Assembly: GCA_020002185.1 (NCBI GenBank)
Contig: CM034538.1
Coordinates: 3,564,773-3,628,772 of the forward strand
DNA from: Paraescarpia echinospica
Taxonomy: Eukaryota; Annelida; Polychaeta; Sabellida; Siboglinidae
DNA length: 64,000 nucleotides
Reading direction: 5' to 3'
Shown here: positions 1-11,100 of the stretch, one piece after another
How positions within the stretch are numbered: position 1 is the first letter of the stretch
How the letters are laid out: each line of letters opens with the position of its first letter
The notes under the pieces: generated by a model
Databases searched by the model: none
Told to the model about the DNA's origin: nothing
The model's input: the letters and a program-made list of their open reading frames with translations, nothing else
Position numbers and translations under genes: made by a program

Positions 1-1905
1 AAGAAGCACTAAACCAAGCTACAGCTGAAATTAGAAATTCAAAGAGAAGCTATGAAAATAAATTAGCTTGTAATATAAAACATGACAGCAAGTTTTTATG
101 CGTATGTTCGAAGCAAACAGAAAGTTCAGGATAAGGTCGGTCCTCTAGAAGATAGTGCTGGAAATATAATATCAGAAGGATTCTTAATGGCGGAAGACCT
201 AAATGAGTATTTTAGTTCAGTGTTTACCAGAGAAGACACTAGTTCACTGCCAGTACCAGAGGCTAAGTTCAAGGGGGCAGAATCAGACTATTTAAGACAG
301 TTAATTGTAACCCCAGAAATGGTAGCTAAGAAAATTAGGGCTATGAAGGAAAATAAATCACCTGGAGTGGATGGTATTCCACCCAAACTACTATTGGAAA
401 TTGTAGAACAAATTAGCATACCGCTTGCAACAGTTTTCAACTTGTCATTAGAAGAGGGAGTGGTTCCTTTAGAATGGAAAGAAGCAAACATTATACCGTT
501 ATTTAAAAAAGGTTCGAGAAACAAGTCAAATAATTATAGACCAGTTAGTTTAACATCGGTGATTTGTAAATTATTAGAAAGACTAATTAAAGATCACATG
601 GTGGATTTTCTTGTTAAACATAACTTGATAAACCCATCTCAACATGGGTTTCTAAAAGCGAGGTCATGCTTAACAAATATGTTATGTTTTTTGGAAGATA
701 TCACTAAGTGGGTAGATGATGGATCACCAGTAGATATCATCTACTTAGATTTTCAAAAAGCTTTCGACAAAGTGCCACATCAGAGATTACTGCTTAAACT
801 AAAAGCCCATGGCATAGGAAATGGTATAATTAACTGGATAGAAAAATGGCTGATTGACAGAAGACAACGGGTAGTTGTTGATGGGGAGGCTTCAAACTGG
901 AAATCAGTTTTGAGTGGGGTTCCACAGGGATCAGTACTGGGACCTATATTATTCTTAATATATATAAACGATTTGGACGATGATATAGCTAGCAAGATGT
1001 TGAAATTTGCAGATGATACAAAAGTGTTTAGAAGGATTAAAAGTGATGGGAATAGACAGCATTTACAAGATGATCTTGACAGGTTGATCAAATGGTCTGA
1101 AAAGTGGCAAATGTTGTTCAATTTTGAGAAATGTAAATGCCTTCACACAGGACATGGGAACGAATATGTAGAATATACAATGGGGGGAACTGTACTAAGT
1201 ACTACTGTAAAAGAAAAAGATTTAGGGCTGACAATTAGTGCCGACATGAAGGTTTCAGAGCAGTGTGGAATTGCAGCTTCAAAGGGAAATCAAATCCTTG
1301 GATTGATTAGGCGAAATATAGCATATAAAGAAAAAGAACTAATAATACCGCTGTACAAAACAATAGTTAGGCCTCATTTAGAATATTGTATACAAGCGTG
1401 GAGGCCATACCGCAAGAAGGACATAGATATGCTAGAAAGAGTACAGAGGAGAGCGACTAAAATGATACCAAGACTGAGGGATCTTAGTTATGAAAAACGC
1501 CTAAAAGAATGTGGTTTAACAACACTAGAGACCAGGAGATTGAGAGGAGATCAGATAGAAGTGTTTAAAATATTGAATGGTTATGAAAATATTGATAGAA
1601 ATATGTTTTTTTCAGTTAAGAAAGATAGAAAGACTAGAGGACGTGAAGTTACATTAGTAAAGGAGCAGTGTAGATTAGACGTGAGAAAGTTCTCATTTTC
1701 ACAAAGGACTGTGAATGAATGGAACAGATTATCTGATGATTGTGTGGGTGCTAGTAGTGTGAATATGTTTAAAAATGAAATCGACACATACCTCAGAAGG
1801 GCTGGATATATGTAGATAAAAGGGTTGGACTCTCGATAAGCCAAAGGGCTTCCTTGTCCACCTGCCATTTAGAGTTAATTCTCTGGATGGCAATCTTGTT
1901 AAATC
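1..1905 (+). mobile_element. CR1-like LINE, 3' part (left end outside window)
   Basis: This is the 3' portion of a non-LTR retrotransposon of the CR1/jockey superfamily. It holds most of a reverse transcriptase followed by a short 3' UTR (1816-1905). The 3' end is set by comparison with a decayed relative at 41440-43433: both end in GGCAATC.TGTTAAATC and then diverge. The 3' UTR has two small hairpins (AAGCC/GGCTT near 1838 and AGAG/CTCT near 1871-1884). The element abuts block A at 1906, inside what is, in the second block, the right arm of a foldback repeat. The 5' end lies outside the window. Confidence 0.9.
3..1815 (+). pseudogene. LINE ORF2 fragment: reverse transcriptase with a 2-nt frameshift
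   Basis: The reverse transcriptase of a CR1-like LINE copies element RNA onto nicked target DNA. Frame 3 is open from the left edge to about base 94. The reading then moves to the frame that starts at an ATG at 82 and ends with TAG at 1813-1815. The relative at 41640 has two extra bases (AG) at this spot, so this copy has probably lost 2 nt and the ATG at 82 is not the native start. Visible RT motifs, in order: [65 protein letters not shown] and the catalytic FADDTKVF. The C-terminal [19 protein letters not shown] segment is typical of this superfamily. Apart from the frameshift, 577 codons are open, so the copy looks young. Confidence 0.92.
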
Positions 1906-2874
1906 TTGTCAAGTGCCATAGACCATGGGATGGCAACCTTTTTGAAAGGAGGGCCAAATAAGTGACTTGGGACTAGGTCAGCGGACCACACATTTATTAG
2001 TCAGTATTGATGATCGACAGTTTTGATTTGAATTGAATCCCGCAAAGTAAGATGAATTGAATGAATTGATTGAAACAGAAAATAAATTTATAATGTTTTT
2101 CTATATAAATTGATACGTATAAACTACAAAATTTATGTTAAATTGTAATGTTTTCGGATGTGTCTTTTTGGTTAAAGACCAAAATAAAACAACCAACAGC
2201 AGAACTACCAGTATTTACATGCACAAAATGAGTTGTCACCAGACAAAATGTGGGCTGCAATTGTTTGTGTAGCAGCTCCCTGCTCTCTCAGTCCCTGTGT
2301 ACTCTAGGTTCACTAGCAGCATGGAATATAAGCTGCTAAGTGCTAATTGGAATCACTGCTAATTGACCACCAGGGACCAACATTTTTTTGCAGAGGGGTG
2401 AATGTCCAGAGTTCAGTATCCCCGTGGTTCTTTAGCCATGCTGCAAGGTGGTACTGTACTAGATACTGGTGCAGGTTGTCTGACTTGTAAACGCAAATGT
2501 TTATTGATTTCTATAGCACCATATTTATACAATAATATTCTATGGTGCTGTACAGTACAATAGATGGCATGGTAGAAAGCTAAAACAACACAAGCATTCA
2601 ACATAATACAAATATTGATATAAAAATGTAAAACTATAAAATGATAAAATTAATAATTTCAATAGAAACATCGAACACATTTTATATAATTATCTAACAA
2701 GAGTAAAACTATTTAAATTGGTAAAATTAATAAGTTAATTGTATGATAAAATAGCGAGTCTTCAGTTTGCTCTTAAAAACACTGACATTGTCGTCAGCTG
2801 CGAATATCTTTGGGAAGGGAGTTCCACAGTTTCGGTGCAGCAACTTTAAAAGCATGATCTCCCAGAGTTTTCCT

Positions 2875-4279
2875 TTATGTCCTTGGTACATCAAGTTGAA
2901 GATCATCCTGCGATCTTAGACCGTAATGGATGCTTCTAGGAGTCAGCATTTCCAACATATATTCTGGTCCATGGCCTTGTAATGAATTAAATGTCAGTAA
3001 GCATATCTTATATTTAATGCGAAATTCCACCGGCAACCAGTGAAGTGACTTTTGTACTAGAGCGATAAGGTTATATTTGCCGATTCTGCACAACACTCTG
3101 GCTGCGGTGTTTTGAACCATTTGTAATGTAAGCCAATCAAAAGGGCATTACAGTAGTCAATATGTATCAGTTTCTCTGTACTCTGTTGATCAAGATATTT
3201 TCTGATTTTTTCGATGCTATAAAGTTGTGCATAAGCTGCCCGACATTTGAACTTGACATGTTCTTCCATAGACATGTGTTTATCGAAATAAGCGCCCAAA
3301 TTTTGCGCACAATTCAGTGCGTGTACCTCATAGCCCCCGATGTTAATGGCCGTGTTGGTGCATTTCGCTTGTTGTTGCGGAGTGCCAATTAAAATGTACT
3401 CAGTCTTGGAGTTATTAATTTTGAGTTGCATGCCTTGCATCCAGCTATTGATGTCTCTGATGCATCATTCCATGGACTCACAGTTACTGTCCATAGAATC
3501 AGGATAGAAACCACAGTAAACCTGATGATCATCGGCGTAGGCATGCCCCAGCTTCCCATGCTGATCAATGACAGAGAAAACAGGGCTAGAGTACTCTGTG
3601 AATTCAACAGAGCCTAGGCATGAGCCTTGCGGTACTCCCTGATCAAGTTTAAACTGCTCAGACACTGTACATTGATAGAAATACATTGCGACCTTGATTG
3701 GAGATAAGAGGAAAACCAATATAGAGCTGTGCCTGATACTACAAAAGAGTGATTCATGATATTTAACAAAATGTTGTGGTCCGCTGTATCAAAAGCCGAC
3801 GACAAGTCAATTAAAACCAGTTGTGTTACCTTCTGTTGATCCATGTTTAGAAGAATGTCAGACTGGACCTTAACTAGAGCGGTTTCTGTAGAATGCCCTG
3901 CTCTATAAGCAGACTGACAAGGTGGCAAAGGAAATCCACAGTCTGAGTGAAGACAAAGTTGGTTTACAACAGCTCGCTCAGTTAGTTTTTACACATACTG
4001 GAGATTCGATACAGGACGACAGTTTTTTGGAATAGGATTCAATCCTGCTTTTTTAAGCAGCGGCACTACAAATGCAGTCTTCCACTTGTGTGGGAATTCC
4101 CCAGTAGCAATAGAGAGATTGATGGTGTGCGTGAGGAGTGGCAGTAATTCCTCCATATACTCTTTAACCAATTTGGTTGGCATGGGGTCAAGAGCACAGC
4201 TGGTTGTTTTAGATTTCATAACCAACTTGCGCACATCATCTTCGGAGACCACCGCAAATGTATCTAAGTTAGCACACAC
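2875..4279 (-). pseudogene. Reverse transcriptase remnant of the minus-strand LINE (block A)
   Basis: Minus-strand frames together give a reverse transcriptase. The order is an entry region with [18 protein letters not shown], then [65 protein letters not shown], the active site YADDHQVY, and a C-terminal part with LGAYFDKHMSMEEH and the LHWLPVEFRIKYKI.LL.F tail found in many marine invertebrate LINEs. At least four frame changes separate the pieces, so no working enzyme is encoded. The block B copy has lost 429 bp from the C-terminal part (A 2911-3339). Confidence 0.85.
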
Positions 4280-4298
4280 ACGCTCTCTGAATGGTATA

Positions 4299-5266
4299 CA
4301 GGCTGCGAAATAAGGCCGGTCCGATCGTCCCGGACGAGTAGTTTCAGTGATCGGACTAGTCCATGTTTAGAACTTTAGTGGAGCAGTCCCATCGGACTAG
4401 CTGTTATTAGGTAAATTAATTTACACTATGTATACGCTAGTTGGGTGTTGTGATGGAATAAAACAAAATCAGACAGCAAGATAGCATTTTATCACAGGCA
4501 GCTAAATATTCCGTACTACCGTCAGATGGGAAACTTGCTGAACGCAGTGAATGTAAATGGCGGCTGTTTACATCCGGTTAGCGTAGGATAGGTAGTGCCA
4601 CCTAGCGACCATGAGTGGTGAGCGACATGGACAAACATACATGCGAGGGTTACAGACATCGTTACGTGCTATCCCGTCGTATCTGTATCTATCTGTATAT
4701 TACGTTGACCGATCAATCTTGATCATTAGACAACGGTTGGTTTATTGATGATGTGATTAACGTGATGGTAGTTGCGTTATTCCTGCATTGGGTGATTATT
4801 TTAGCAAGTTACCAAACGCCAGCAATGTTACCGATTGTTTAGTCGGCTTCGGGAAAGGAAACGCTAATGAAAAGTATAGGGCAAATGATGCAACTTAGTC
4901 CGACAATGTCGGTCCTTTGTCGCCGTCAGGCTTCAAATTCTGCTGGCAACGCCTTGTCCACGACTCCTGTTTGCTGCCCCTGATTAAACTAGTCATTTCT
5001 TCTGATAACTTTGCAATTGGATCTACGAAATCACATGTATTTGTTTCTATCAATGACACGTTTATTCGAACATTTAATTGAAATGGGAAACGGCTTGTTT
5101 TCTTTATGAAATAAAGCCACTTTTACTATGTGCTATAACTGTCACACATATATGATACAACAGTACGATTGATTTTTAAGGACTAGTAAAACAATATGAG
5201 GACTAGTTGTTTCTGAGTCAGCTAGTCCGACGGACTACCTGTCAACTAAATCCACTGTGCACCCTG
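4299..5266. mobile_element. hAT-like non-autonomous DNA element inside the LINE (block A)
   Basis: A 968-bp segment interrupts the minus-strand LINE between its endonuclease tail and reverse transcriptase. It begins CAGGCTGC and ends GTGCACCCTG, whose reverse complement is CAGGGTGCAC: short imperfect inverted ends with the CAGG/CCTG termini common in hAT elements. GGTATA flanks both sides (4293-4298 and 5267-5272). A hAT would give 8 bp, so two target-site bases may have mutated. Subterminal GGTCCG/CGGAC and ACTAGTCC motifs repeat near both ends. No transposase ORF is seen. Confidence 0.6.
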
Positions 5267-5452
5267 GGTATATTATATATGGTGGTTCGGTAACACCAAT
5301 GTTCGTTCGAATAGCATCTATTTTATCACTAAAAAGTTGCCAAATTCATTAACAAGGTTTTCCACAGAATCATGATCAGGTAGTGAAGTACTTTGCTTTT
5401 TTCCACACAGGGTGTTTATGAGGGAAACTAATTTATTTGAATCACCCTTAGC

Positions 5453-5893
5453 TTATAAAATTAAGTTAGAGAGATGGTCAGTTCGTTTGGTATTCAGTGC
5501 ATTGACGTATTTGTTCCGAGCACAGTGGAATGACAGCAGAGTTTCATGATTTTTATCCCGCTTCCAGATTAATTCAGCTTTCCGTCTCTGCGACTTTAGT
5601 GATTTGAGTTCATCGTCGAACCATGGCACCAATGGCCTCACAACAATAGTTTTGGATTTGATGGGTGCGTGCCTATCCAACAACTGTCTCAGTTCCCTAT
5701 TGTAGTCACCAACTAGCTGATTGATATCCGTGATATTTAATAGTGCATTAGTGATATCTTTCAGGTCATTACTAAAAGCACTATTATCGATTTGTTTCAG
5801 TTTCCTGTAAGATATCGTGCGTGTCTCTAAGGGAGGTCTGGGCATGTTTACTCTATAACACACAAACATATGATCCGACGCCTGTCCTGGCAT
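5453..5893 (-). pseudogene. Endonuclease tail and EN-RT linker of the LINE (block A)
   Basis: A 146-codon open frame on the minus strand begins [13 protein letters not shown]. The SDH is the last conserved motif of an apurinic-like (EEP) endonuclease. It continues into the basic linker with [20 protein letters not shown]. This linker precedes reverse transcriptase in many LINEs. It belongs to the same decayed element as the RT piece at 2875-4279, from which the hAT-like insertion separates it. The rest of the endonuclease upstream is missing or replaced by the triplet array. Confidence 0.8.
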
Positions 5894-5914
5894 CGCGAAA
5901 GTTAAACATATGGC

Positions 5915-6130
5915 CGTCGTTCTCGGTTGCTGTTGTTGCTGCTGCTGCCATTGGTGCTGTCGCCGCTGCTATTGCCGTTATTGTTGTTGCTGCAGCTGCC
6001 ACATCGCTACTGTCACTGCTGCTGTTGTTGTTGCTGCTGCTGCTGTTGCTGCCATTGGTGCTGTCACTGCTGCTGTTGTTGTCGTTGTTGTTGTTGCTGT
6101 TGAAATTGTTGCTGTTGCTGCCGCTGGTGA
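5915..6130. repeat. Trinucleotide array (GCT/GTT on +, CAG/CAA on -), block A
   Basis: An imperfect triplet repeat of GCT, GTT and GCC reads as polyleucine, polyalanine or polyglutamine depending on frame. It lies where the endonuclease of the minus-strand LINE would be expected. Long open frames here are a product of the repeat. Block B carries the same array at 52598-52795 with small length changes. Confidence 0.9.
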
Positions 6131-6646
6131 ACTTGCAACACACGACGTTGTGTAATCACGGTGCACACTTGAAGCTGTGCAGCGTAACGGATCCATGTGG
6201 GGGGGCAGTCATACAACTGACACATAGGTTGCATCTGAAGGCAGACACTATCACAATTGGTCTGCACAAACGCGTTCCTCCTCTTTGGCCTCGTCTTGTT
6301 GAAATGCAGTTGGTAGTCAATGCATGCCACATTGGTCTACTGACTGGCTTTCCAAGTACCCTGCCAGCCAGCTGGTGGAGGGCCTTACCAGAATATTGAA
6401 TGGCAGACGTCATGGTTGACTGATCATTTTCTCTTCTTGTGATGCCTGCTCTTTGGTAAAAGTGTCCAAAATTTAAAAAGTTGTAGTATTCTTCAAAATA
6501 AAGTTCCCACCTCTTTCACTGTACCTTCTTGGCATAGTGTGTAACAAATGGCATGTAATAATAGTCTTAAGACATCAAATTCATAGGTAATACACGAGAC
6601 TGTCTAATAGGCTGATATGTAGGCGCACATGCAGTATATCAATGCA

Positions 6647-6676
6647 GGGTTATGTTGACTCGAGTCAACATAACCC
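6647..6676. repeat. Perfect 30-bp palindrome (block A)
   Basis: The left half GGGTTATGTTGACTC is followed directly by its exact reverse complement, with no spacer. In block B the left arm is cut by the 4.79-kb LINE: GGGTTAT stays on one side, and TTGACTCGAG and the rest on the other. Confidence 0.95.
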
Positions 6677-6889
6677 TTCATAACACTCAGATTGCAGTAC
6701 TTGGCCCAAGGCCTGCTTAGCAATGTCTCTTCTAAGAACAAAGCAGGCATTTTATTATGGACTGACTTCCTGGTTTATGCTTCCTGAATTAAAGGGGTAT
6801 TGTTTGCTTCAGTTGATTTTCACTGGGGCTTCATTGCCCATCAATGTGCAGAAACTTAACAAGTCACAACAAAACAGCTATTGTTGCCG

Positions 6890-7035
6890 ATTTGAATTGG
6901 AATTGAATAAGAATTAATTGAATTGGAATTTATCCTTTTTTGTGAGTACATTGAATTGAATTAAATTGGAATTGATTCTTGGTAAATACATATGAATTGG
7001 AATTGAATTGGAATTCATAAAAGTGAATTGAACCC
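6890..7035. repeat. Degenerate AATTG-rich tract
   Basis: Irregular tandem TTGAATTGGAATTGAAT-type units. A shorter tract of the same kind lies at 2030-2070. The block B counterpart is 58338-58482. Confidence 0.75.
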
Positions 7036-7039
7036 AGTT

Positions 7040-8080
7040 CTGGATAGAACGCTACAGATGGCACCTCCTTGAAAGTCGCTAAGAGTGCCACAGGGCTGCA
7101 TGGCCACCGATTCATTGTCGACATCATCTGTAACGGGTTGGAAACAATAACTTCCCAATGAGATTGGCAACACTTTTGGTAAAACTCCCGTCTTAAGACC
7201 CCAATGAGTCCGCTAGTTAGGGCTTTCTTGTTTGTTTCCCGGGATTCTTGGGAAGAGCAGTAGTTGGCATTCCGTTGTTGGTTCTACCATAAGCACACTT
7301 GCAACGGGATCTTGAAAAACAGATCCGAACTGGGCAAGCTCATTGATGATGTTTTCGTTCCTGTAGATTTAGGTGCATCATAATGTGTATTGGAAATTTA
7401 AAATTGTCTATTCATGAGATCTGTGTAACTACCGGTAAATCTGCATCATTCTGATCCATGAACAAGCTAATGCCTAATCTCATGTCTCAGCTCGAACACA
7501 TGGCAAAGCATTTCACTTCTATTCAACTAGATCACTTCGGTATGGTAGATATCTTGATTCATCTGCCCCAGAAGGTTTTGGAGTTGTCCGTGGTTTAGTT
7601 GACGAGTGTGAACGATGTCCAGTCTTCACAATGACACTCATTACACTCTGCTCATTTACTTGTCACATAGTCACAGGCTTTCTCAAGGGATGATGCATTG
7701 GACGATTCTCCCGACCATGGAAGGGTCGGTTGTCTTCCCACGGGCCGCATTGTGTACACTCTCACTTTTCGTGCGCATGCCGCACAAAATAGCTCCGCAG
7801 GCAGCAGTTGGGCCGCAGGTTGCCAACCCCTGTGGTAGACCATATTGGAAAGCCTACATGCCCTCGCTACAAACATTGTACAGGATATGCATCCATGCAT
7901 TCAAAACTTATTGTGCACAGCTGCCAGATACTGAATGAATCTTTTGCAAAAATCATTAACACTCTTGAAGCGAAGTTGTCTTCCATTCCCAAGGCTTGTT
8001 AGGTTGATTGTTAATAGGAAGGAAGTTCACTGTCAAATGAGTTGGACTTAGACCTGTGCATGAAATTCCTTAACCGCCAG
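7040..8080. other. Intron 3 sequence before XDH exon 4 (block A)
   Basis: No gene is recognised. The piece 7740-7832 (CGGGCCGCA...GCCGCAGGTTGCCAACCCCTG) looks like one end of a hAT element. Short open frames here are present in block B but have no recognisable domain. The last bases lead to the acceptor CCGCCAG of exon 4. Confidence 0.5.
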
Positions 8081-8189
8081 CCATCTGTCTGTCAATGCGT
8101 GTCTCGCGCCATTGTGTTCTATGCATGGACTCGCGGTTACTACCACAGAGGCCATTGGTGACACCAAAACGAGGCTACATCCTGTCCAG
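8081..8189 (+). CDS. XDH: XDH exon 4 (block A)
   Basis: 109 nt. Acceptor CCGCCAG, donor GTAGGT. The first base completes a His codon begun in exon 3, and the exon ends in phase 0. It encodes [20 protein letters not shown] and then [15 protein letters not shown]. The Cys in NACLAP is the fourth ligand of the first 2Fe-2S cluster. Block B differs by Ala to Ser in GLAVT. Confidence 0.92.
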
Positions 8190-11100
8190 GTAGGTCAAGG
8201 TCACTGCATTATAACTACTAAAGACTTTATTTATTTATTCTTTTTATGATCATGTACAGGATAACTACCTGACAAGTTCATTTCTTTCAGTTGTTAATTT
8301 AACATAAATCTAACTGAAACATTAAAGTATAATTTACTTTATGTATAAAAATGAAATGTTAACATCCTGTATTTATCCCATTTGTTATGTGATTGCTATT
8401 GTGTAATGTGTTCTCACTTGTTAGAATTGTAACAGACCAGCAGAAGAACAGCAGAACAAATTGGTGCTTTGGAGAAAAAGATGTAGTAGTTTGAGAAATG
8501 TCACCACATAATGAGTGCTTGTTGTCTGCTGTCTGTAGGAACGACTTGCCCGTTCCCACGGCTCTCAGTGCGGCTTCTGCACCCCGGGGATGGTGATGTC
8601 TATGTACACCCTGCTGCGTAACAACTCCTGCCCTTCTATGGCTGATCTGGAGCATGCATTTGAGGGTAGGTGGTCTGATGTTGATAATCAGTTTTATGTA
8701 CCATAATGATTATGTATCCGAACACTTAAAAATAATTCATTTATTAGCTGTCTGAAAACATGCAATATACAAAAGGAATTCTCATGTCCGATTGCAGAAA
8801 AAAAATTTTTTGGTAGTTTTGAAAATAAATTACAGTACACCTTGTGTAGTTGACCATTGCTCCTACCTTAGCCAAGTTTCTGCACCACTTTGACAGTGGA
8901 GTCATGGCAGGATATCCACCTGTCAGATATAACTATGGAAGATATTCAATCTAAGTGGTTTTTTCAATGAACTTAATAGTTACTGAAACTGAGTTATATA
9001 TATACACAGTGTATTTTGCTAGACTGGTTTGCTACAAGGCTGTTTTATGGTTTGTATATTTATAGGCAACTTGTGCCGTTGTACTGGCTACAGACCAATC
9101 CTTGATGCTTTCCAAAGTTTCACAAAGGTGAGGCGGTTGTGGTGTTAGTAACAATTATTAGATAGTTTTATTATTCGTACACATTTGCCCATCATCATGC
9201 TACCTGGGCAGGACAACTATTGTCCTAAGTAATCTGAGATGACAACAATCAAGTGTCCTGCTTTTCATTTTTATGAAGGAAACATTGTTCTATCAGTTTG
9301 GGGTAATAACCATTGATTTTTATCCGAAGGATAACCATTGTCAAGGTAGTGTGAGATGACAACAATTGTCCTATTTATCTGGGAAGTTGGGAAACTAGAG
9401 AAAGTGTTGTGTTAGTTTGGGAAGGGTGGTTCTATGTGGCTGGGGCAGAGACTGACCACTGAGTGAAACAACAGTTGGGTGATTGATAACTCAACTTCAG
9501 TCTCCATAAGTGACACACATTTATTCAAGAGAATACTTAATATCTGCACTTCCTCTTAACTTTGCTGTAAACATGTAAATCAATTCTTGATTCAGATTTC
9601 AAATGAGAGAATTATTACTAAGTAATTATTTCTATTTTGCCATGTTTATAATTTGCTGACGTATTGATGTTTCAAAATAGGCCACAACGATTTGCTGAGA
9701 TTCTACTGGACTGAAAAACCCAAACTGCTATGGTCAGTCATTATATGTTTATGATAACCTCTTTAGGAGTGTCAGACTTACATGATTTTGTCAATTTAAT
9801 TCAGGAGTTCCAGTGCCCAATGGGTGAACACTGCTGTCAAAACCAAGAAGTGTCAAAGGATACTATTTCTGAGGTAGGTGTCTGCCTCTTAAATTATTTG
9901 AGTTAATATCAATTATCTGGACTTTTCATGACTGCAATACATCCTTGCTCTCATGCTTTATGTAGATATTTCATGTGTCTTAGGCAGTGTGCATTGATAG
10001 TCTTTAAATGATGTTTCACAAACAAACCAGTATACATATCATATTAATTATTTCAAATATATGATCTAGTCATTGACACAAAACAACACATAAAAGTATA
10101 ACAGATAGAATAATAAGTTCGACATGTTTTGTAACATATTTGTCATAGCTGACTTACTTGAACTTTGTGTGCAAATTAAATTAACTTGTTGCATATACAG
10201 TAACTGTTGTTTTGTTTGTAACATTAACAGTAAGCCTGCTTTTGTTATTGTTATCTTAAATTATGTATTATTTAGTCAATTTGTCTGCAATTCCTAGATT
10301 CCACCCGAGAAAGGGTCAGACTTTGTACCATACGATCCAACTCAGGAGCCTATCTTCCCAAGTGAACTACAGGTACCTAGCTCTTTTGCAGTCTACAAAA
10401 TACCGTATAGTTCTCAACAGATGCACAAATGCATTAGTAAATGCCCCCTCTGGCCTCTCTATTGTACTAAATGAATCATCAGAGTTTTGGGGAAAAGTTT
10501 TAATATATTTGTAATCATATTTTTCAGGCTGTGTAAAATGTTGGCAGCAACCAGAAAAGTCTTAACACTCGTTTGACCTCTTTTTATTTTATGCTTTATT
10601 TCTGGAAGATCTGCTTGTCCTTTGTGGAAAATACTTAGGGTCTCTGATGTGCATGTAGAATAAAATGCATGAATTGATGATGTTCCTCCCTAGCTGAATG
10701 ACCGACTTGACAAGACTCAACTGATCTTCTCATCCGACCGGGTCACATGGTACCGTCCAACCTCACTTGATGACCTCGTGACGTTGAAGTCCACTTACCC
10801 TACCGCAAAGTTGGTTATTGGCAACACAGAAGTTGGTAGGCAGAATTCAATATTCGCGTCTCATTGTAGATATTTGTAATATTCTTACATGCTACAGAAT
10901 GATATTTTATATGTTATCTTCGTAGATATAATTTATTATCAATTTATTGATACTAAAAGGATAAACTGAAGATAAGTAGTAATTTTCTGTGGATCTTTAG
11001 CATGTTTTAACTCTTATCTTTGAAAAGTTAGAGGTGAGATCATTATATTGAGTAGCCCAAGTAGAAGTATTCTTTCTGCTCAAATTTAGGAAAATAGATA

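Larger units (their letters stand above)
2490..6420 (-). mobile_element. Decayed jockey/CR1-superfamily LINE, minus strand, with nested insertion (block A)
   Basis: Read on the minus strand from about 6420 to 2490. An [11 protein letters not shown] N-terminal motif lies near 6290-6400. A Gln-rich triplet array follows where endonuclease should be, then an endonuclease tail and linker (5893-5453), an interrupting hAT-like insertion, the reverse transcriptase (4279-2875) and a 3' end. On the minus strand the 3' end folds into a perfect 9-bp hairpin (2549-2541 with 2523-2515), followed by ATAGAAATCAATAAA. Several frameshifts and stops make it inactive. The same old copy is in block B. Confidence 0.8.
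1924..7832. mobile_element. Possible ancient hAT-type element carrying nested insertions (block A)
   Basis: The left end CATGGGATGGCAACCT (1924-1939) and the inverted right end (CAGGGGTTGGCAACCT when read from 7832 leftwards) agree at 14 of 16 positions. They resemble the termini of Charlie-like hAT elements. Flanking bases CCATAGAC and TGGTAGAC share only TAGAC, so an 8-bp target duplication is at best decayed. No transposase is visible, and the interior is mostly a minus-strand LINE. The two ends could also belong to two unrelated hAT relics. The same ends occur in block B at 49036 and 59282. Confidence 0.35.

Noticed and set aside
5821..6399. 192-codon frame with polyleucine and polyalanine
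   Set aside because: Produced by the trinucleotide array and conflicts with the minus-strand LINE.
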